Source: Odiellus spinosus
Taxonomy: Eukaryota > Arthropoda > Arachnida > Opiliones > Phalangiidae
Assembly (NCBI GenBank): GCA_963920705.1
Contig: OY987227.1
Location: 20,051,434-20,115,433 of the forward strand
Length of the DNA stretch: 64,000 bases
Direction: 5' to 3'
Position numbers and translations under genes: made by a program
Part shown: positions 23,356-36,400 of the stretch, piece by piece
How positions within the stretch are numbered: the stretch's first letter is position 1
Layout of the letters: each line of letters starts with the position of its first letter
The notes under the pieces: model-generated
What the model saw: only the letters and a program-made list of their open reading frames with translations
The model's database searches: none
Told to the model about the DNA's origin: nothing

Positions 23356-24098
23356 TCTTTGCTTTTGTATCGGACCCTCCTCAGTGCTCGCCCAATGTCA
23401 TAGTAAGTGAGCTTTTAATTGCTACTGTTATTTTGAATTTTAGGGGTTACTGTATTAATATCTAATACGGGAGGGAATAGGCGTGAGTACGCAAATGTCT
23501 ACTCCATGTTTTGAAGGGATCTACAATTTAGTAGATAATAAGTAGACAGTGTATGATTCTATCAAGAAATTGAAAAATTTGCATTAACCGTACTAATTGT
23601 TTCCTTCGCTATATTTAAACGAATCTTGTAGAGTGGAAAAATACTATTAAGATTTAATCAAAATTCTGTGAGAAAATATTAGAATGAATAATTGTCAGAA
23701 AAACTGGGGAAAGGTGGACAGAAGAGCCGAGTTATTATAGTGGGAAAAATTTTAAAAACATCTGGAGTAACATGATAAATCCGTAGGTTTGCTGCATTTG
23801 CAATTTTTTTTAATTACCTGTGAATATAAAAATACATTTCAATCCTAGTATCCCTTATCCTATATTTATCCTGTAATCTCGCCCATTTGTACGGTTTAAG
23901 CTGGTTTTATACGGATTCTCTCTCCAACGTAATCAATATAGCAATCATTTAACATATAGATATTTTCTCTGGGCATTTTATTTGGGGGGGGGGGGGAATA
24001 ACTCTTTGTTACACCGGTAGCGAATTTAAACACTTTTTGGGAAACGTAATTGGTTAAAGTGTAGGCTAGAGGTCATTTAAGTTATCTTATTTTAACTT

Positions 24099-24452
24099 CA
24101 GGGGCGGTGCTAGGATTATCAAATTGGGGGGGGGGGGGCGAACTATTTTAAGGTTTTGTGAATATATATTTTATTAAAATATTATAATCTTTAAATAACG
24201 CTATTAAATAATTAAATTGACGGTTTACTACGGATAAACCATGAATGCAAATGTATTTTGTTATCTCTAAATGATAGAAATATAAGGATGTCAGACTACC
24301 GGTAAAGCGTCTGCGCCCCTCCGGCCAATATCCCGAGCTAAGTATTTTTTCAAAAATAGGAATACGCCTGAGTCATATCATAGCGCCGAACTTAGTTTTT
24401 TTTTGGGGGGGGGGGGGGTTTATAGCCCTAAAAAGGCCTAGCGACGCCCCTG
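24099..24452. mobile_element. hAT-like MITE with 8-bp target duplication
   Basis: Inverted ends are CAGGGGCGGTGCTAGG and CCTAGCGACGCCCCTG. The left flank TTTAACTT (24091-24098) recurs exactly at 24927-24934, beyond a second element inserted at the right tip. This gives the 8-bp duplication typical of hAT elements. Poly-G runs of 13 and 14 lie at 24126-24138 and 24405-24418. No transposase. Confidence 0.9.
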
Positions 24453-24453
24453 T

Positions 24454-24921
24454 CAGGGCTCCCACCAGGTCCCTAAAATACCTAAAACCCCCTACTTTTT
24501 TTTTGAGGTCCCTAAACCACCATAAAACTGTGATTTGGTCCCTAAATCACCATAAAATCGTGATTTTGGTCTCTAAATCACCAGATTTTTAGTAAATTTG
24601 GTTAAAAGTACCGTCGTCCTATAATATTGAACCCAATTTTTATGCTAAGTCGAAAAACTGACAGCGAGAAAAACTAAGTCAGTATGATATAATGTCACCA
24701 AAAAACGTGATAAAATTAAAGTCAGATTTGCTAAAATACTTTTACAAAAAAACCTACTTTAAAAAACATTTTGTGAAAATTAAAGATCTAATTTCTTCTT
24801 AAATCGGTTCCTATTTGCTCCCTATTTTAAAAATTTTGGTTCCTATTTCACCCTATTTCTAGCCTGAAAAATCCCCTATTTCCCTATTTTTTTTTTTTTT
24901 AAGATTTTGGTGGGAGCCCTG
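24454..24921. mobile_element. Element inserted into the tip of the hAT-like MITE
   Basis: Inverted ends are CAGGGCTCCCACCA and TGGTGGGAGCCCTG. The left flank CCCTGT, the end of the host element plus one base, is repeated immediately after the right end (24922-24927), giving a 6-bp duplication. The interior is built from repeats such as TCCCTAAATCACCATAAAA. It is younger than the element it interrupts. Confidence 0.88.
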
Positions 24922-25340
24922 CCCTGTTTAACTTTAAAAGTTTAATAAGAAAGGTGAATATAATGACTCGACTTCATATCGGAAACGTAACTTTTTTGCT
25001 AAATGGATTACGAAAAATTGCTAGCCTATACGCGTTTTTATCCATAATCTAATTAGGAGTAAAACCCGTGAAACCTTTGTAATGCCCAACAGCCCTCGTT
25101 CGCCCAGAACCAATTAATAGAGCAAAGCCACGAGTGAGACTACAAAGAATCCTTAAAATATTTAAGGATGATACCGTCCGTTTCATTAAACCTATATCGA
25201 ACTTGCCGAACCTATGTGTCTATTTCAACTCGTATTTCTCATTTCAACATTTGAGTCGAAATAATTTCGACTATAACGTTGTTGTTCTTCGCCTATAGTT
25301 GGCCATTCCGTTTTAAAACTTAAATTCCACCAGTTCGACC

Positions 25341-25659
25341 ATGTTTAAATCTTCTACCGCAGCGTCGAGCAGTATCGAATCCCCACCGGCCGCACCCCCT
25401 GCTCGTAGGCACAGTACTTTTCTAAGCGGTTTCCGGTTTAGGAAATCGTCGACTCCCAAATTGGAGAACGACGATGAGCCCCGTAGTTTATCTAATAGCC
25501 CGGATGAAAAGGGTTGTCCGGAAGTGCGCGTTGTTAGGTCCCCCAAAACTGCCAGCGTCCGTAGAAGCGTCAGTGATGGCAAGTCCTTCCTGGATAGGCT
25601 GCGATCTTGGCAAATGCAGAGACAAAGGGTTTCATCAGGACCTTTTTTACCCAGGGTTC
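25341..25659 (+). CDS. Ser/Arg-rich exon, possible alternative first exon
   Basis: An open frame of 106 codons plus one base runs from an ATG to a plausible donor TTC/GTAATT (alternatives CCAGG/GTTCGT and AAAGG/GTTTCA). Without splicing the frame would stop two codons later. The peptide is rich in Ser, Pro and Arg and has two RRxS-like sites (RRHS, RRSVS) that protein kinase A could use. A basic amphipathic stretch, FLDRLRSWQMQRQR, lies near its end. GC and codon character stand out from the flanks. An in-frame TAA lies upstream at 25315-25317. A possible acceptor (CCACCAG before 25334) does not match the phase-1 donor at 18038, so it could be a separate first exon. The protein family is not recognised. 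Confidence 0.55.
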
Positions 25660-27298
25660 GTAATTAAAACTTTATTCTTGGTCCCTATCACCATTGGCGT
25701 AATTTAAAATTGACCAATCAAGAATTTCCGTGAAAAAATGTTCTTTCCGGCAATGGCGGATCGTTGGCTGTAGTAAAGCTAGGTTCGTCGGTCATTAGAC
25801 TAATTATTTTTTTAATAAAGGAACTGTAAATTCCTCGGCGGAGCCCCCTACTTAAAAAACATGTTATTGTCAATGACGTCATACCCCTTATGGTTAAGCA
25901 AACATAAGACACTCTTACGAAGAGTATGACGTCCTGATTTGTTATTCAGAATCACTCTTGAGAACTTTTGATTAGTGTAAAAGCGTGCGTTTCCGGTGAA
26001 GAAGCAATTTTCTCTTTTCTTTTGTACTTTTCTTTGTGATATTTAACCCCCATGGATTTACGGATCTATGGGCGAAGTATAGCTATGATAATCTCTGCGG
26101 GTTTCCAGTCTCAAACTGGTCAAGCGTCATTCTGTTCAAGGGACGGTTAAAAAGAAATAAAAATTATAATAAAATTTAATTTATTTCGATAACTATTAGT
26201 ATTTTCCCAAAATACAGTAACAATCAAGGGGTTGATTAATTGGAAAAATCCGCTATACTCTTACAAATAGCTATGGGAAATCCAAAAATGTCTTACAATA
26301 TTCAAAATTTCGTATACAAGAAATGGCAAGCGTTCGACCCCTCGTTAGGTATCCATTGTTAATTGTAATAGCTGGTCTACGTCGAAAGCTACCTGAACAA
26401 CGTTTTGGTCACGTGATAATGTTAGTTTTGTTAGAGATCATGAGCTCATATGAACATTCAAAAAAGTTTGAAAGTAGTTCCAAACGTATAGATAATTTGA
26501 CTTTTATATTTAGTGTGAACGCGACTTAATTACATTATAATTGTTATAAGACATTAATTTTCTAAATTTATGCACTTGACAATAAGCTTGTCAGTGATTG
26601 AAAGCCCATTAATTTTATTTTGGAATAAATAAATCTCGATTGATCCTTCTCAAACTCTCTTTAAGATTTAAGAGTTTCGAGACGTCCTATTCAAAATTGG
26701 ATGAGAACCAAGGTCAGAAAACCCCGGGCCAAATTGCAGTCAGTTTGATTAACTCGTATGAACGCCGTCATCCCCTTAACGCTTAAGTTAAAGATAACAG
26801 GCTTGACGTTCGAAAATCCAGGCCACTACTGTCTTGTACAAGTTAACACGGATAAGTCGAACAGAATTATTTTATAGTCGTGCGATGGTCTTTCCACCGA
26901 AATGACCATTGCGAAGAACGTGTTGTTGGCTGGCAGATTACTAGTCTCAAGGTCGGAAGACCGATAGAAACAGACAGCGTGCTCTCCTTAAAGGAAACGT
27001 GAATGCTGAAAAGCTAAGAAAATAAATTCTCAAAATCTCTTTACGGTATTCAAGAATTATGTAAATGTATATTGATTGCCAATATTTCATACAGTTGTTT
27101 CGTCAACCTTCTCATTTTCGAATTTTACCATTTGACGACACAGATCTGGGGGCTTTTCGCTATGATCTAAAAGTAGTTTTATATCTATTCCTTGTCGTCA
27201 AAATCGGTCTTATTCAGTAGTTAAATCAGTTTTAACTTACTTAGGAAGTATTCTTGATCTACGGATAGTTTTATATTCGCGTGATGGTCGGAGACTGT
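25660..27298. other. Unassigned non-coding DNA
   Basis: Follows the Ser/Arg-rich exon. It includes one perfect TGACGTCA palindrome at 25874-25881. No exon with acceptor, open frame and donor stood out. Confidence 0.45.
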
Positions 27299-27740
27299 TT
27301 AAAGGGAGAATGCAACCGAATAATGAGTAATTTTTTTAATCGATTCATTATCGTTTAAATAGGCCTAATCCACCAATAAAAAGTTTACAAAATAAATATT
27401 AGGCTAAAAATAAATTTAAAACTTACACGGAAAATAGGCTTAGCGGGATTCATGGAGATCCTGAATTGCCTCCGTGTAAGGTCTAGCGACCAATGAGTAA
27501 AGGCTCTTCATTCACCTGAGATCTCCACGAGACTTAATCGCATTCGATTGGTCTAGTACAAGATCTTATACGCGAGGAAATCAGGATCTCCATGTATCCA
27601 TCTAAGCCTATTTTCCGGGTAAGATTTAAATTCTAGTTTAATAATTGTTTTGTAAATTTTTTATTGGTGGATTAGGGCTATTTAAACGGTAAGGAATCGA
27701 TAAAAAAGTCACTTATTGTTAGGTTGTATTTTCCCTTTAA
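27299..27740. mobile_element. TTAA-type MITE family A, copy 3 (full length)
   Basis: TTAA then AGGGAGAATGCAACC at the left, and TTTTCCCT then TTAA at the right. The subterminal inverted pair (AGGCTTAGCGGGATTCATGG and CCATGTATCCATCTAAGCC) is present. The centre is longer than in other copies. A second, partial copy of the family's right half follows directly at about 27745-27860. Confidence 0.93.
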
Positions 27741-27860
27741 TGAATGAATTTCCCCGTTAAGCCTAATTTTCGTGTAAGTCAAACAATTAGTTCTAGTTTA
27801 ATATTGGTTTATATATTTTATACTAGTGAGTTAAGTCTATTTTAATTGATAAATGGCATA

Positions 27861-29627
27861 TAGTTGGGATGCGTTCAACCAGATCACAGAGAGAGACAAA
27901 TATTTTCAATCCACATCAAAATTCACGTTCCCTTTAAATGCGGAGCTATACTTTTCAGATGGGAATAAAATGAAAGTACTGTAGTGGTGTCTTGTGGGAT
28001 TTAGAGAGGCCGATTGTATAATGTAAAGTGTTTTATTGGCCAGAAGACATTCTCTTTATACTCATTCTTCTTCTATCCAGCCTGCCGCATGCTGGGCATC
28101 CTTGATTCTTCTTGATCTTGATTCAAGGCTGACTCCTGGTAAGGGAGCCGACACTGTTGCCGCCCGAGTTTATTTAGCTTTGACTAGTGCATTAAGGTAT
28201 CTGACTCTTAAGAGTTACCAAATTATATACAGACAAGTTTTTCCGGGTTTTATCTGGAAAGGTCAGTGTTACTGGAAATGAAAGGAATTAGAACGGTCTC
28301 TTGCCCTTTCGTAAGGGACTAAGGTGACAATAGTTTCAAGCTACTGTTTCCTCAGCTAGACTATTTCTTTTTAGCTCTTCAGAACTTTAGTCTTTTTACT
28401 TTAAAAATCTCCTTCATACATATCAGAAATAAGAACATAAACGTTCTTTAGGAATTTGGGCAATGCTAATGTTAAAAAGAAATTTTGCGTTTTACTTATT
28501 TTTACAAAAATTGGGCTCTATTCCGCAATGTTAAGGATAGTAAGAATCGTTGACTTCAGTACCGGAGCACTGAGAGCAGGCCATTTTTCTCAACCTAAAA
28601 TAATTAGATTTTTATTTTATATTACGCGATTAATGTTTATAATATATTTCTGTTAAAATTTGGTTTTCTATCTGCCATGGATTTTCGGTCTAAAAATATT
28701 TGTTTGCTCCCTTATCGTAAATTTGCACTTTCGGACATAAATCCCGCTTTGAGAGAATCCACTCGGTCTTTGAAAAGAAAAGGGCAAAGTTTATACTTTA
28801 TTTTCAGAGTATTGAAATTTTTTTTTTTTTAAATGTTAGGAATATTTTAAAATAGATCATTCGCTTCTCACTATATTTGGGTCTCGAGTAGTGTGATTCA
28901 AGGTCTAAGAGTAATCTATCTCAAGGCCGAGTTATGGAATCCATTGGAGGTTTATAGAAATCACCTTGGTTTTATGTATGATATATATTCTTGCTAGATC
29001 TTCTTTCTCCGAAGGGAAATTTTAAAGTCTTTTAGAGTATATTTTTTTCTTTTATATTTTTACCATCTCTTTGATCGATTTTATATCACAGGATCTATAT
29101 AATGTCCCCAGTCTTTCAAAAGCAAAGTGCGAAAACATATATATGTAAAAAATAAAAATAAATAAAACCGGCTGGCATAATATTGTCCGAACGTGGGAGC
29201 GTTTTTGAAATTTTAAGACTTTACATATAGAGGCTTACTTATACTTTTATAGGGTTTGTTTACACTTAAACAGCGATTTCTCCGAAATAGACTGTTTTTG
29301 CAAAAATTATACAGCTGCCACAGTAATGAGAAATGTTATAATCTCAATACGATAATTAGGGGAAACAAATTTTACAACTATGTCAATTTCACCAAAGCGA
29401 CATTTATCATTGCGACATATCGTCTTTGCGACGAATTGTCATTGCGACGGTTGGGGGGGGGGCGAAGTCTTAAGGGGGGCCCTTTCCATATGGATTTTTT
29501 TGTTTTGTTTAGGACTCTTTGGAATCCATATAATTGGGAAGTACATATGAGGGGGGGGGGCCCATGATCACATGTTGCGGAGGATAGGTAAAAATTTGAC
29601 TACGTACGCCACTGGGCATATGTTTGA
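27861..29627. other. Unassigned non-coding DNA
   Basis: It contains an 81-codon frame (28036-28281) in slightly GC-richer DNA without recognisable homology. There are two 10-base G runs (29453-29462, 29551-29560) and a short array of TTGCGAC words near 29395-29450. Nothing supports a gene. Confidence 0.45.
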
Positions 29628-30071
29628 TTTAACCGTGTCTGCAGCAGTTCATATTACGTCCAAAAAAAGTTGATTTTACTTTAAAACGATGGTAGGATTT
29701 TTAAAAAAACTTCAATTTTACGTTCCATTTCGCTTGATACTCTTTAGAGGGCAAGAGTAATTAGGTTTTCTGCGAGATTTTAAGCAGTGCAAATTGCATT
29801 TCGCTATAATGTTTAACTATACCCAAAGAAGTCTTATTCAATATATATCGACTAGATTAAAAATCACTTGTTGTCCGGCTTCATTCCCCATTTAACAGCT
29901 TTTTTTTATAAATAGAATGACCCTTTTTTATAAACTTCATTTTTTATCGTACTGTAAGGCACGCGTTGAAAATATATAGGATAAATTCTTTTAAAATTTA
30001 ACCGTGTCTGTAGCAGTTCATATTACGTCCAAAAAAAGTTGATTTTACTTTAAAACGATGGTAGGATTTTT
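29628..30071 (+). repeat. 75-bp direct repeats bracketing a 294-bp segment
   Basis: Bases 29628-29702 recur at 29997-30071 with one difference (CTGCAGCAG versus CTGTAGCAG). The segment between includes a decayed right end of MITE family A at about 29838-29897. The layout could be a small tandem duplication or short terminal repeats of an unknown element. Confidence 0.88.
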
Positions 30072-31860
30072 ATATTTTTTTGGTCGCACGCGAGCCTTCA
30101 GCCACTTTTTTCCCCATCACGGGGCCAAGGCCAACAGTTTGATAAAAGATGAAAGAAAAAATCCAAAGCTTAGGCGAGCGGTCATTTTGCGATCCGAGGG
30201 ATAGGCGGTAGAATCTTTGCTCAACTGAAGTGTGTTAACGATCTCATTTTGATTTGACAGCGTGTTCAAGCTATACGTTAACTGTTATGACTTGGATAGA
30301 TAAAAGTTGCCTTACTTTGCACGTACTGTAACTGAGGATGAAATAAACTGTAACCAAAACTGATATGGATTTAAGGAAAGGATCAACATAGATAAAAAAA
30401 TTCATCGTATTAGAAATGATACGTTTCAAGACGTAGAAAATCGTTTGAAGAATATTTCTTCTGATTTTCCTTACAAATTAGAAACTGATAAATTATTGGC
30501 GAGTTTGCGTTTGCATCCCCTCTCTCGGGGAAGACGTCACGCTTTAAACTAGACACGCAACCTGACTCGATTCGGTAATTGTCAAATTGATCTCGCGCCG
30601 AGGGTGTTTTTACATTCGCTTGACGTCTGTTTTACTTTTCATTGTAATGCGCTCCCGTAGAATTATGAAAGAACAAAGTGGACCAAAGGCATTTTAAATT
30701 TTAGTCCACTGAAGTTTCCATATATGGAATTTTTAATATTATGTCAAAGTACTTTTACCTTGATCCTTTCCTTTAATAAAAAGCGAGTCGTGCCTGGAAG
30801 TTTCTTTGAACGACCTAAAATCTCAAATTGAAACCCATTCAGACTTCAGTTTAACTTACTGAACGAATGGAGACAATGTGGGGTAAAATGGAAAACGGTG
30901 TTGGCGATTACTTTAACCAGAAGTAAATAGGTGGAAGTAGGTAAACTCGCGTTAAACTAGTGAGAGACTATTGTTGCCGCACAATTTTGAATCTAGCCAA
31001 TTAGAGGCAGCTGTTTGATGCATATTTTCTGAGGTGCGCCACTACACGGTTGTAACCCGAACTATAAACTGAGGTAAAGATTCCTGTCGAGTATGATTCT
31101 GGCCATCTGCTTTTGCGTTTAGATTTTAGCAACTTAATTTAATCAGCTCTGCATTGTAACCATGCTCATGACCTTTGAGGAAAAAAAAAGTTCTAGTTTC
31201 GAGATTTCGATTATTAACCCGCGGTTTCCCGCCAAAGCTGCAAAAATTGAAGGCGCGAAAAAAATCGAAGATACCTACTTCCTCCTATTTACTTCTGAAT
31301 TCTCCTACTCCTAGCTTTTACGCTTTCTTACGTTTTGTTTCGAATTGAACGGACATTATGTAAGTCCCTTTCGCGTGGTTGGGCTTTTATCCGGGATTTC
31401 TGAGGCTAGAGTTTGTACATTAGAGATTCAGAGGAGTATCATGTACATCTAGTACTTCGGTGTATACTGAATATAGCGTCTCGCTCTAAAAAAAAAACAC
31501 GCGGCAAAATAAATTTCGTGCAAACGAAATGAAATAAGTGTAGCGTTGCCGAAAACGCGTTTATAAAAATTTCACTGAAAAATATTCAACCGTTCGCTAC
31601 CATAGAGGATTAGAAATTTGCTTTTTCCCCCGTTTTCTTTCTAGAAAAATACTTTCCAGGAAGGGGGAATGGCCGAATTCGACTAGATTTCTAATTCCCG
31701 CCCAATCTTTCGAGCAAAGGGTCCAAAGTTTTAAGAAAGCACGCGACAAACTTTCATGGAGCTTTCGTTTTGCGAAAAATGTATTGAATCTTTTTAAGGG
31801 TAGAAAACGAATTTTAAATATACATTCTACTCTAGTTTTTGAGCAGCTGCGTGTCATCAT
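30072..31860. other. Unassigned non-coding DNA
   Basis: AT-rich with scattered GC-richer patches. No repeat ends and no credible coding frames were found. Confidence 0.45.
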
Positions 31861-31945
31861 TTAAAGGGATAATGTAGCTTAACACCAAGTTTTTTATCGA
31901 TTCCCTATCGTTTAAATAGGCCAAATTTACTGTACAAGTATTCTA
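31861..31945. mobile_element. MITE family A, left-end fragment
   Basis: TTAAAGGGATAATG is followed by the family's ATCGATTCCCTATCGTTTAA segment. The rest of the element is missing. A 280-bp MITE lies about 40 bases to the right. Confidence 0.8.
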
Positions 31946-31986
31946 GATAAGATTTTTTATTTATAAATAGTAGGTATTACTTTTAT

Positions 31987-32266
31987 CAAGGAGGATCAGA
32001 GAAGGAGAGGAAATGTGGGGCTGCGTTGAGTTAGAGAGAGAAGAGCCAACCTCCCACTCGGGTGGAAAGGGGGGTAGGAAATTCTCGAGGTAAACTGTTG
32101 TCACGTGGTCGCTAGCTAGCGCGTCTCATAAAGGATTCGTTTTACCCACGCGACAACATTTTACCACGAAACGTCTCTACCCCCGTTCTCCCAGAGTGGG
32201 AGTTTAGGCCGACGCAGTAGGAACCGCGCCGTCCCCACATTTCCTCTCCTTCTCTGATCCTCCTTG
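31987..32266 (-). mobile_element. 281-bp MITE family, copy 2
   Basis: Nearly identical to 19007-19287 but inverted and one base shorter. It is flanked by an exact 7-bp duplication CTTTTAT (31980-31986 and 32267-32273). The very high identity to copy 1 suggests recent movement. Confidence 0.96.
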
Positions 32267-32273
32267 CTTTTAT

Positions 32274-33140
32274 ATATACTTTTATCCGTCGATGCCAATT
32301 TGCAACTACTTTTATACCTTTATTAGGTCTATATCGTGTTGCTTTTCAATCACACTCCTCGGCTTTCGCTATTTTGCAAACTGGTCTTATGATCCAAAGT
32401 TTACAGTGTATCGCGAATGGATTCTTCCTCTCAAGAGAAAACACCTATATCTTGATATTTTTCCCATGGAATCCCAGGCTCCGTACTTAAATAATAAATC
32501 CAACATTTTTTAGTTGTTCTGTTGAAACAATGTTTTTTATATAGCACTTTTTATATTTGGCGGGATCGTGAAGAGATACAAGACGACAGAGAATTTCTTA
32601 TGGAGTTTGTATTTTTTACGTACACACGGTATATTGATGTGAATAAGAAAAAGGTTGGTAGGACTCGAAATATAGATGTGTTATAACAGATGCTAATAAT
32701 ACTTCTATTCGAGAGAAGTGTTACATTAATATAGAAAAAGGTTTACTGTACCTACGTCAGAAAAGGCGGGAAAATTAACGGTATAGGCTAAAATAGCCTC
32801 ATCTCCGGCCGTGTATGGGGTGTTCTCTTCTATTACATCTTAATTTCAGTCGTTAATGCTTTAATATCGTTCATTGGCCAAATATTCAATGAACGCCGCT
32901 GTCGACAGTTCTGGAAACAACAATTGAACCATAGTAATAGTAATCTGAATGTTAGTTATTTGTTTCCAGACAACCTGGGAAGAAGTAGGCTTATAACGTA
33001 TAATAAAGCTTCGATCAAAGCCAACAAATCAGGAAGTTAGTAAGACTCGTATTACGCAACTAAGTTGTTTAGGTTGGAGAAACTTTCATGCCCAACACGA
33101 GGCAGGGTTGACACTGATTAGGTTTTCACTTTAGAACTTG
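32274..33140. other. Unassigned non-coding DNA
   Basis: No repeat ends were recognised. The 73-codon frame at 32292-32513 has no family resemblance. Confidence 0.45.
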
Positions 33141-33426
33141 CAGGGAAAGTTGGATCCAAAAATGGAACCTCTTTTTGAATATTTTCTGAGTAACCATGTC
33201 ATGGACATCAAACGACGGCCTATTCTTTTAATGTTAGGAAAGTACAAGCGCTGTTGAAGTCTGAAATAATATGATTGGTCCGATTTTATAATTACTTTTA
33301 TTCAAACTTTACCCTACAAACGTGTTTAATAATTGTGAAAAAAAAAATTGTAGATTAGGTTTTTGGCATGATGATTCCGAAATTAAATTCAAAAGCTGTT
33401 CCATTTAGCTCCACGTTTCCCCTTTA
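33141..33426. mobile_element. MITE of the GGGAAAC-TTGGAGC family, copy 2
   Basis: The left end AGGGAAAGTTGGATCC and the right end GGAGCTAAATGGAACAG (reverse strand, ending CCCC then TTTAA) form imperfect inverted repeats. The interior shares AAGCGCTGTTGA and AATAATATGATTGG with the copy at 48931-49238. Confidence 0.75.
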
Positions 33427-36400
33427 ATTCGGCCTTTGTGACATCTGATCCAGTTCAAAGTCTTTTGTAAAATTAGAGATATATTGACACCCTTCTTCTA
33501 TTATTTCCTTCGGGTTCCCTATTATAAGTAGTAACGCCAATATACGTATACAACTGACGTACTGAGCTTCTCGATGGGAACATTGTGCAGGGATTTAGGC
33601 TGCTTTCTTCTCATTCCTGGGTATAATGTCGATTTTTAGCTTCTTGTTTATTCTAGTATTAAGACTATGTACCCGGGGATTTTTGCTTTCTCTTTTCACT
33701 TATCTCCTTTCCTCGCTAGATGTTGAGAGGAAGTTCTAGAGAGACTTTTTTTCAATCGCTCCTCCCGGCCATAACACTGGCAATTAAACTGTCTGAACAT
33801 GATTTACCGTTTTCGGCGTGTAATTAATAACGGAATTTTGGCTTTATGATCGGAATATTTTACTGGATTTTTGCTGATAAAATATGTTTTCAAATTCGGT
33901 TATACTTAAAAACAATTCTTCCTAGGTGAGACAAGTCTTCTTTGGTTTTGAAAATGGTTTTGAAAATGCCCCTATCTCCCGAGATGTAGTTCCCTGAATA
34001 TGTCTTCTGAAGGATTGTCATAACCATTGGCTAAACACTGTTGCCTGGGGAATCCATGTCAAGAGTTTTTTTTTTTTTGGTCGCAACCCCTATTAAGGGG
34101 GTAATGTAGGCTCTTAAATTTGTTGTGTCGACGTAATCGTAGTCTTCGTGCAAATAATTTTCGCCATTTGAGAAGTTTTATAGAGACTGAGACTAATTAG
34201 TTTGATGACAAAATTATGCTTAGATACCGAAAGTATCGAGCCCGACATACAACTAAATCTGGATTAAAAAAATATACTTAAAGGGAGACTGCAACCTTAA
34301 TAATCTAACCCAAATCACCCCCTCAAAAAAATCTAATAAAACCGACCCAAAAAACCAAATAAAACCCAAACAAAATCTAGAAAAACTCTGAAAATTCAGA
34401 ACAATTCCACAGGTTCAACACACAAGTACCACGTCCTTCATATATTACCAAATATCGTGCCGATTTAATTCTAGATATCCGCGAGTTAAGATATGTTTTA
34501 GGGGATTAGGCTTAGCGGTCGCAACCTGCCATTTGACGATTTCCTTTAGGGTTATGGCTTTTTATGGACATATCCATCTTGTTATTACTTATTTTTGTTC
34601 TTAGAATCTAATGCCAAAAACTGATGTGGTACATCTCATAAAAAAGTATATATCGCTTAAAAAACTTATTATCTCCAGCTTTTAAATTAGAGATTTGTTT
34701 ACTACAATGTCCCTTCTCTTCGTAATAAGACCCTACATTTAAAATAATTAAAAATAGCTCGATCGTCCCCCAAAAAGAGCTTTTAATTAATCAAGCTGTA
34801 CAACCAGTCGAAGATTTCGATACGCCCAAAGTTTGGTCCCTAGATTCCATCTCTTAGAACAACATTCTCGCTTTAATTAAGCATCAAGCCTTAAACTTCA
34901 TTCTGATTGGTCCCTTGGGTCATACATATAGGATATAAAGTAATTAAGCCCCGTTAGTTAAGCCAATTAAAAATTGAACTGAATACGAAGAAGTGAAAAT
35001 ATTTTTCCACGGGGAATTTTAATTTTTCCGCGTGCTTGCGGATGAACGTTACAACTTTGCTTTTTATTTTTAATTCTTTAAACATCATTGCGGCACTACG
35101 GAGGGCAATTTCTAGAGCGGAGAGACTATATTGCTCAGTTAAAAGTAAATTGACAAATGGGAAAAACAGCTGTAGCGTATTGATACACTATGTTAATTTT
35201 CTTAGATGATAAAGTAGTCTTTGCAAACCCTTCTTGAATACGATACATAATGACTTCTACTTTTCTATTATTATTAATATTAATATGACGGGAAAAGGAT
35301 GGAGGATTAGTTGGTTAATTAAAGAGATAACACACCCATAAAGAAAATTTAGTTTATAATAACAGGCTCGTTTGAAAACGGAAGTAATCGTTGGGTTTTT
35401 CATTTTACGTTAATTTTTTAAGATGTTATAAACAAAAATGATGTTCAAAGATGGCACGACATTTAAAGTGATTATGTGAGCATTTGTTTTCGAATGCTTA
35501 TGGGAATAATATTTTTTCATACTATTAAAAATCCATATTCACAATTTTACACCTCGAGCTTGATTTGATTTTAAGCATCTTCAAAATTGAAATAACAAAA
35601 AATATATATAGATTTAATTTTTTCCACTTGGTAGCGTATTGACATACAGATCTACCTAAGAAATCTTTTAAATATTTTAAATACGCCGTCTATTTCTACG
35701 TGTCGTAAATTTAATAAAGGAATGATGAAATCAAGTAGTAATTTATTCATCGATGCGTCAGGTTTATTCGTAAAACTCTCGTAACGATTTAGAAACTAAT
35801 AATATTAAAAAAAAAAAAAAACAAAAAAAACTACAGCTTGACTGGCGCACTCTTAAAGATGAATTTATTTATTGTCAACCCCGTAAAGAACAGAAATTAA
35901 AAATTGTTTTCAAAATTATTTTTTAATTTATTCAAAAATATGTTTAGATAGGATACAGAAGGAATTATTAGAATTGAAAGTATTGCAACCAAAATTTATA
36001 TATCCTTTGAGAGAAAAACTGATTTTACAGATATTTAAAATGCAAGATGTATGTTACTGGATTAAGTAATTTCACTAAAATAAAACCTGAGAGCGATCAT
36101 AACTTTAACTGGATCGTGCTTCTCTGTAACCAATAATATATTTCTCTAGAGGTAACGTTCATTCGGTTTTAAGTATCGACGATTTCATTATAATAATTAA
36201 CGTTAATTGACATGGTTTAACGTTTTTGCGTTGTTTTTAAATTTAGTTCTTTTCATTTTAGTAAGCAATTATTTTTAGCCCAGAATATACCTTTAAATTC
36301 GTATTGTTTACAGTTTTCCTTAAAATTTTGAACAGTCGAAACTTTTGAAGGTCTTTCTAGTGTAGGGAATTAACTCTTTTGAAGGACAAAAGCCGCTCGC

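Larger units (their letters stand above)
18039..25333. other. Repeat-rich stretch after the last C2 exon
   Basis: If 25341-25659 belongs to the C2 gene, this is intron. It contains a 21-base G run at 18905-18925, a 281-bp MITE, a 32-base T run at 21048-21079, a perfect 55-bp inverted pair, a ~347-bp inverted-repeat element and two nested elements at 24.1-24.9 kb. The phase-1 donor at 18038 needs a partner exon that I could not identify here. Confidence 0.5.
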
